From positions 1,055,127 to 1,090,930 of the forward strand of contig BLXT01002730.1 in NCBI GenBank assembly GCA_019648995.1: a stretch of DNA of 35,804 nucleotides, in the 5' to 3' direction. Positions 33,246 to 35,804 of this stretch are shown in pieces; the stretch's first letter is position 1; every line of letters begins with the position of its first letter. The stretch comes from Plakobranchus ocellatus. Taxonomy: Eukaryota; Mollusca; Gastropoda; Plakobranchidae. The notes below the pieces were generated by a model that saw nothing but the letters and a program-made list of their open reading frames with translations, did not search any database and was not told the origin of the DNA. The translations under genes and the position numbers were made by a program.

Positions 33246-35804
33246 CTGTGATTAAAAAAAAAGGAAATTTTTTTTTTCTACAATTAAAAAAACAAAGATA
33301 AACTGGTTTCAGTTGAACTAGAATATATTAAGTCTTAATAACTTTATTCTTGATCTAATTGAGTTCTTTCTGTGAAAAGATTAAATTAATCTTAAAATAA
33401 ATAAAATAATATGCTTTGATCTCACCAGTCACCACCTTACATAAGCTAACCACTCAGGGACACAAAGAAGTTATGTCTGAATAATGAATGAATTCAATTA
33501 TTCACAGCATCAATTTTCCCTTTTAACTAGTATTTTAGTTGGGAGAGCCGAAACTCTGAATCACTAAGCCAGTGGGTGTGTTAGTCCCATACATTACTGT
33601 CACTGTCTCCCGCTGCTAAGTGAAGCAGGGTGAACAGGTGTATAGTGTAACCGATGCTGCACTGTTGAAAAAAATTGATAAAAAGTGACTTAACTTTCAA
33701 ATCCCTTTTTTTTCCAATCCTATTTCTACACAGCATTGGATCTTTGACATCTCTTCCCCATAAGTGAAAATCTAACAAGTTTGATATTTAAAATGTACTT
33801 GTAAGAAGAACCATGATATGGTCATACCATTTTTCTTTCTTTTAAACTGTTTTAAAGTTGTCTTTTTTTCAATCATATTATATTATATGAGGTAACTGTG
33901 CTCATATACAAGTTCTCAAATTTTTATTACAGTAAAATTATTATGGAGCACTCAGGTGAGATACCTAGCACCTAAAATTTACAAATTAACTCTGCTGTGC
34001 TTGCAGATCATCATCAACTAAACTGCAGAAGAAACATTCTTCCTAACCTATGACATGCATACAGTTTATATACTTTATTTATGGTGTGGATGTGCGAGGA
34101 GATGACTCTTTCTCAAGGTCTATATAAAAGTTATTAAACATCAATGGGGGCAGCCAAAACCCAAACAACAGAGAGAGCTGATATTTTGATTACACATGAG
34201 AACATCACAATTAGATGGTTGCAAGCTAAGCAGACACAAAGTGAATTTGTGCATGGGAATATGCGCTTATTTTGACTATGAACCAATCACATATGCCATC
34301 AACATGGCAGGGTCAAGCTCACAATGTATCCAGCCTGCAGATGGAAACCCACCACATTCAAACTCACATAGATCTAACTCTACAGAAACTCACAGCTGCG
34401 GGACACAATATGCAATGAGAGAAATATACATACAGAAATATCTCACAACAACATGGAAGACAAATCAAGCAGAAATAAGCCCAGACCTGTAAGGGGCTTT
34501 TGAAAACTTGCCTGCAATACAGTAGAATCATGTTTCATTTATATATTTTTTTTTCCTGTTCAAGGCCAGAGGGTATTTACACCTCAATCTTTTTTTTCAA
34601 GTAGCGGCGGTCTTTTCCATAATTTCAATAAAATTATCTTCAATTCAATAAATTATACACTGCTGCTAAGCAAAAAATTCAAGTCCTTGAGAAACAAAAT
34701 TTCCTAAAGTTCCCTGATACCTTATTGTGAAATGTGCCATATTTTTTGTGAAATTGGTTCTTAATCTTATCTGTATTTTTGCCCTACACTGACCCAAAAA
34801 GCTATCACTGCACTTTTCTACCTTCGATCCTTAAAAATGTTGCAACACATATTCTCCTACACTGATGTTCCTTTTTTTTTTCGTCTCAAATGTGCCTTTT
34901 CTTGCTCTCAGAACTAGTTTAGATATAGGTTATTTCAAAAAGGCAATTAAAAGTTATCTACCCAAAACTTCATTTCAAAGCCTTCTATGTAATATGCATT
35001 CTCACGAGACCCAGAAAGGATCTTATCTTTCATTAATATAAAAAAGGGAATAATCCAGGGACAGGCCAAATAATTTCATGATCTACCTTCATCAAGTACC
35101 GACGAATCAAAGAGGTTGCAGACCAAGTTATGGCAAGACTTCCAAAAGTCATTTATGAAAGCTAGACTGTTAACCAACCTCGCATAGAACAGTAGGCCTA
35201 ACCATTTAATAACCTGAACGTAAGACACAATATTTTTAGATCACTTGTGCTTTATTTCTCAATGAATCTCAATGAATTGCTGAAACAGACCTGATGAACT
35301 CAGACATCCTATACAAAGATGATGACAGATATTTTAGTTTTTGAAAATTGTAATTGTTGACCACTATTGGTATATTTTGGGCTATAATAAATTTATTATT
35401 TAAACTGTCAACAGTTGACTAAAATTGCCTTCATTTTGTCTTTATTTTTAAAACGTTATGTGGGCAATATCAGAAGTCTTTCCCAAGTTATACAGTAAAT
35501 AACACTATTACCACAAAGTATCTTCACGATTTTACACCAACGACCTTTTCATTTCATCAGTAGATCTAGATGTTGAAGGTAGGCTAGATCTACAAGTTCA
35601 ACATGTCCTTGGGAGAAAGTTTTTAAAAAAGCACTTGAAAGTCCAATAGTTTTATTTGCTTTATTTTAAATGATTCCCCGGTGCGCTAATCCATCCTCTA
35701 GAGTCTAGATTTAATCTAAGTCCAAAGTAATAGACAAAAGTTGAAAGATCTAGGATTTAGATAGGTACTTGCACTAAATAGCCAGAAAGAAGGTTCTAAC
35801 TTTT
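33246..35804 (-). other. ZFAND3 upstream intron; first exon not found
   Basis: The A20 exon needs an upstream exon ending in a partial Gly codon after CGFW-like sequence. No such match with a donor was found, so the first exon probably lies beyond 35804. A GC-richer, Ser/His-rich open frame at 34196-34492 (+) is unassigned. Confidence 0.6.

Noticed and set aside
34340..34370. Possible first ZFAND3 exon ending TGTGGTGG before a GT on the - strand
   Set aside because: It gives Cys-Gly-Gly and a 9-residue spacing to the next Cys, where the A20 finger needs 11. The donor (GTTTCC) is poor.

Overview
This is a eukaryotic, AT-rich window with large GT-AG introns. It carries two recognisable metazoan genes facing each other: FKBP2 on the + strand (exons between 2036 and 14058) and a 5'-truncated ZFAND3 on the - strand (exons between 25743 and 33245). 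I reconstructed both genes exon by exon from splice sites, reading-frame phase and family similarity. The host is probably a mollusc, most likely a gastropod. That is an inference from the gene content and from the recurrent palindromic words AGATCTAGATCT and TAGGCCTA. It is not proven.

Layout. 1-1785: non-coding, with a decayed coding-like stretch and a possible SINE relic. 1786-1835: CCAAT/GC-box promoter-like cluster. 2036-14058: FKBP2, four coding exons. Its introns hold tandem repeats, including a ~200-bp minisatellite at 3131-3860, and CT-rich low-complexity DNA with an assembly gap. 14059-25742: ~11.7 kb between the two stop codons, with a Tc1/mariner-like MITE, two short tandem duplications, palindromes and one orphan - strand exon candidate (23014-23172). 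25743-33245: the last five coding exons of ZFAND3. 33246-35804: upstream intron; the first exon is not visible and is probably beyond the window end.

Functions. FKBP2 (FKBP13) is an ER-lumenal peptidyl-prolyl isomerase; this copy has a signal peptide, a full FKBP domain and a C-terminal KEEL. ZFAND3 has an A20-type and an AN1-type zinc finger; here they are joined by a Ser/Thr-rich linker much longer than in the human protein. The genes look like unrelated convergent neighbours. No operon-like or defence-like system, CRISPR array, rRNA or tRNA was seen. I found no convincing new biological system; the most useful leads are the ZFAND3 linker and microexon, the orphan exon at 23014-23172, and a small ORF in a ZFAND3 intron.
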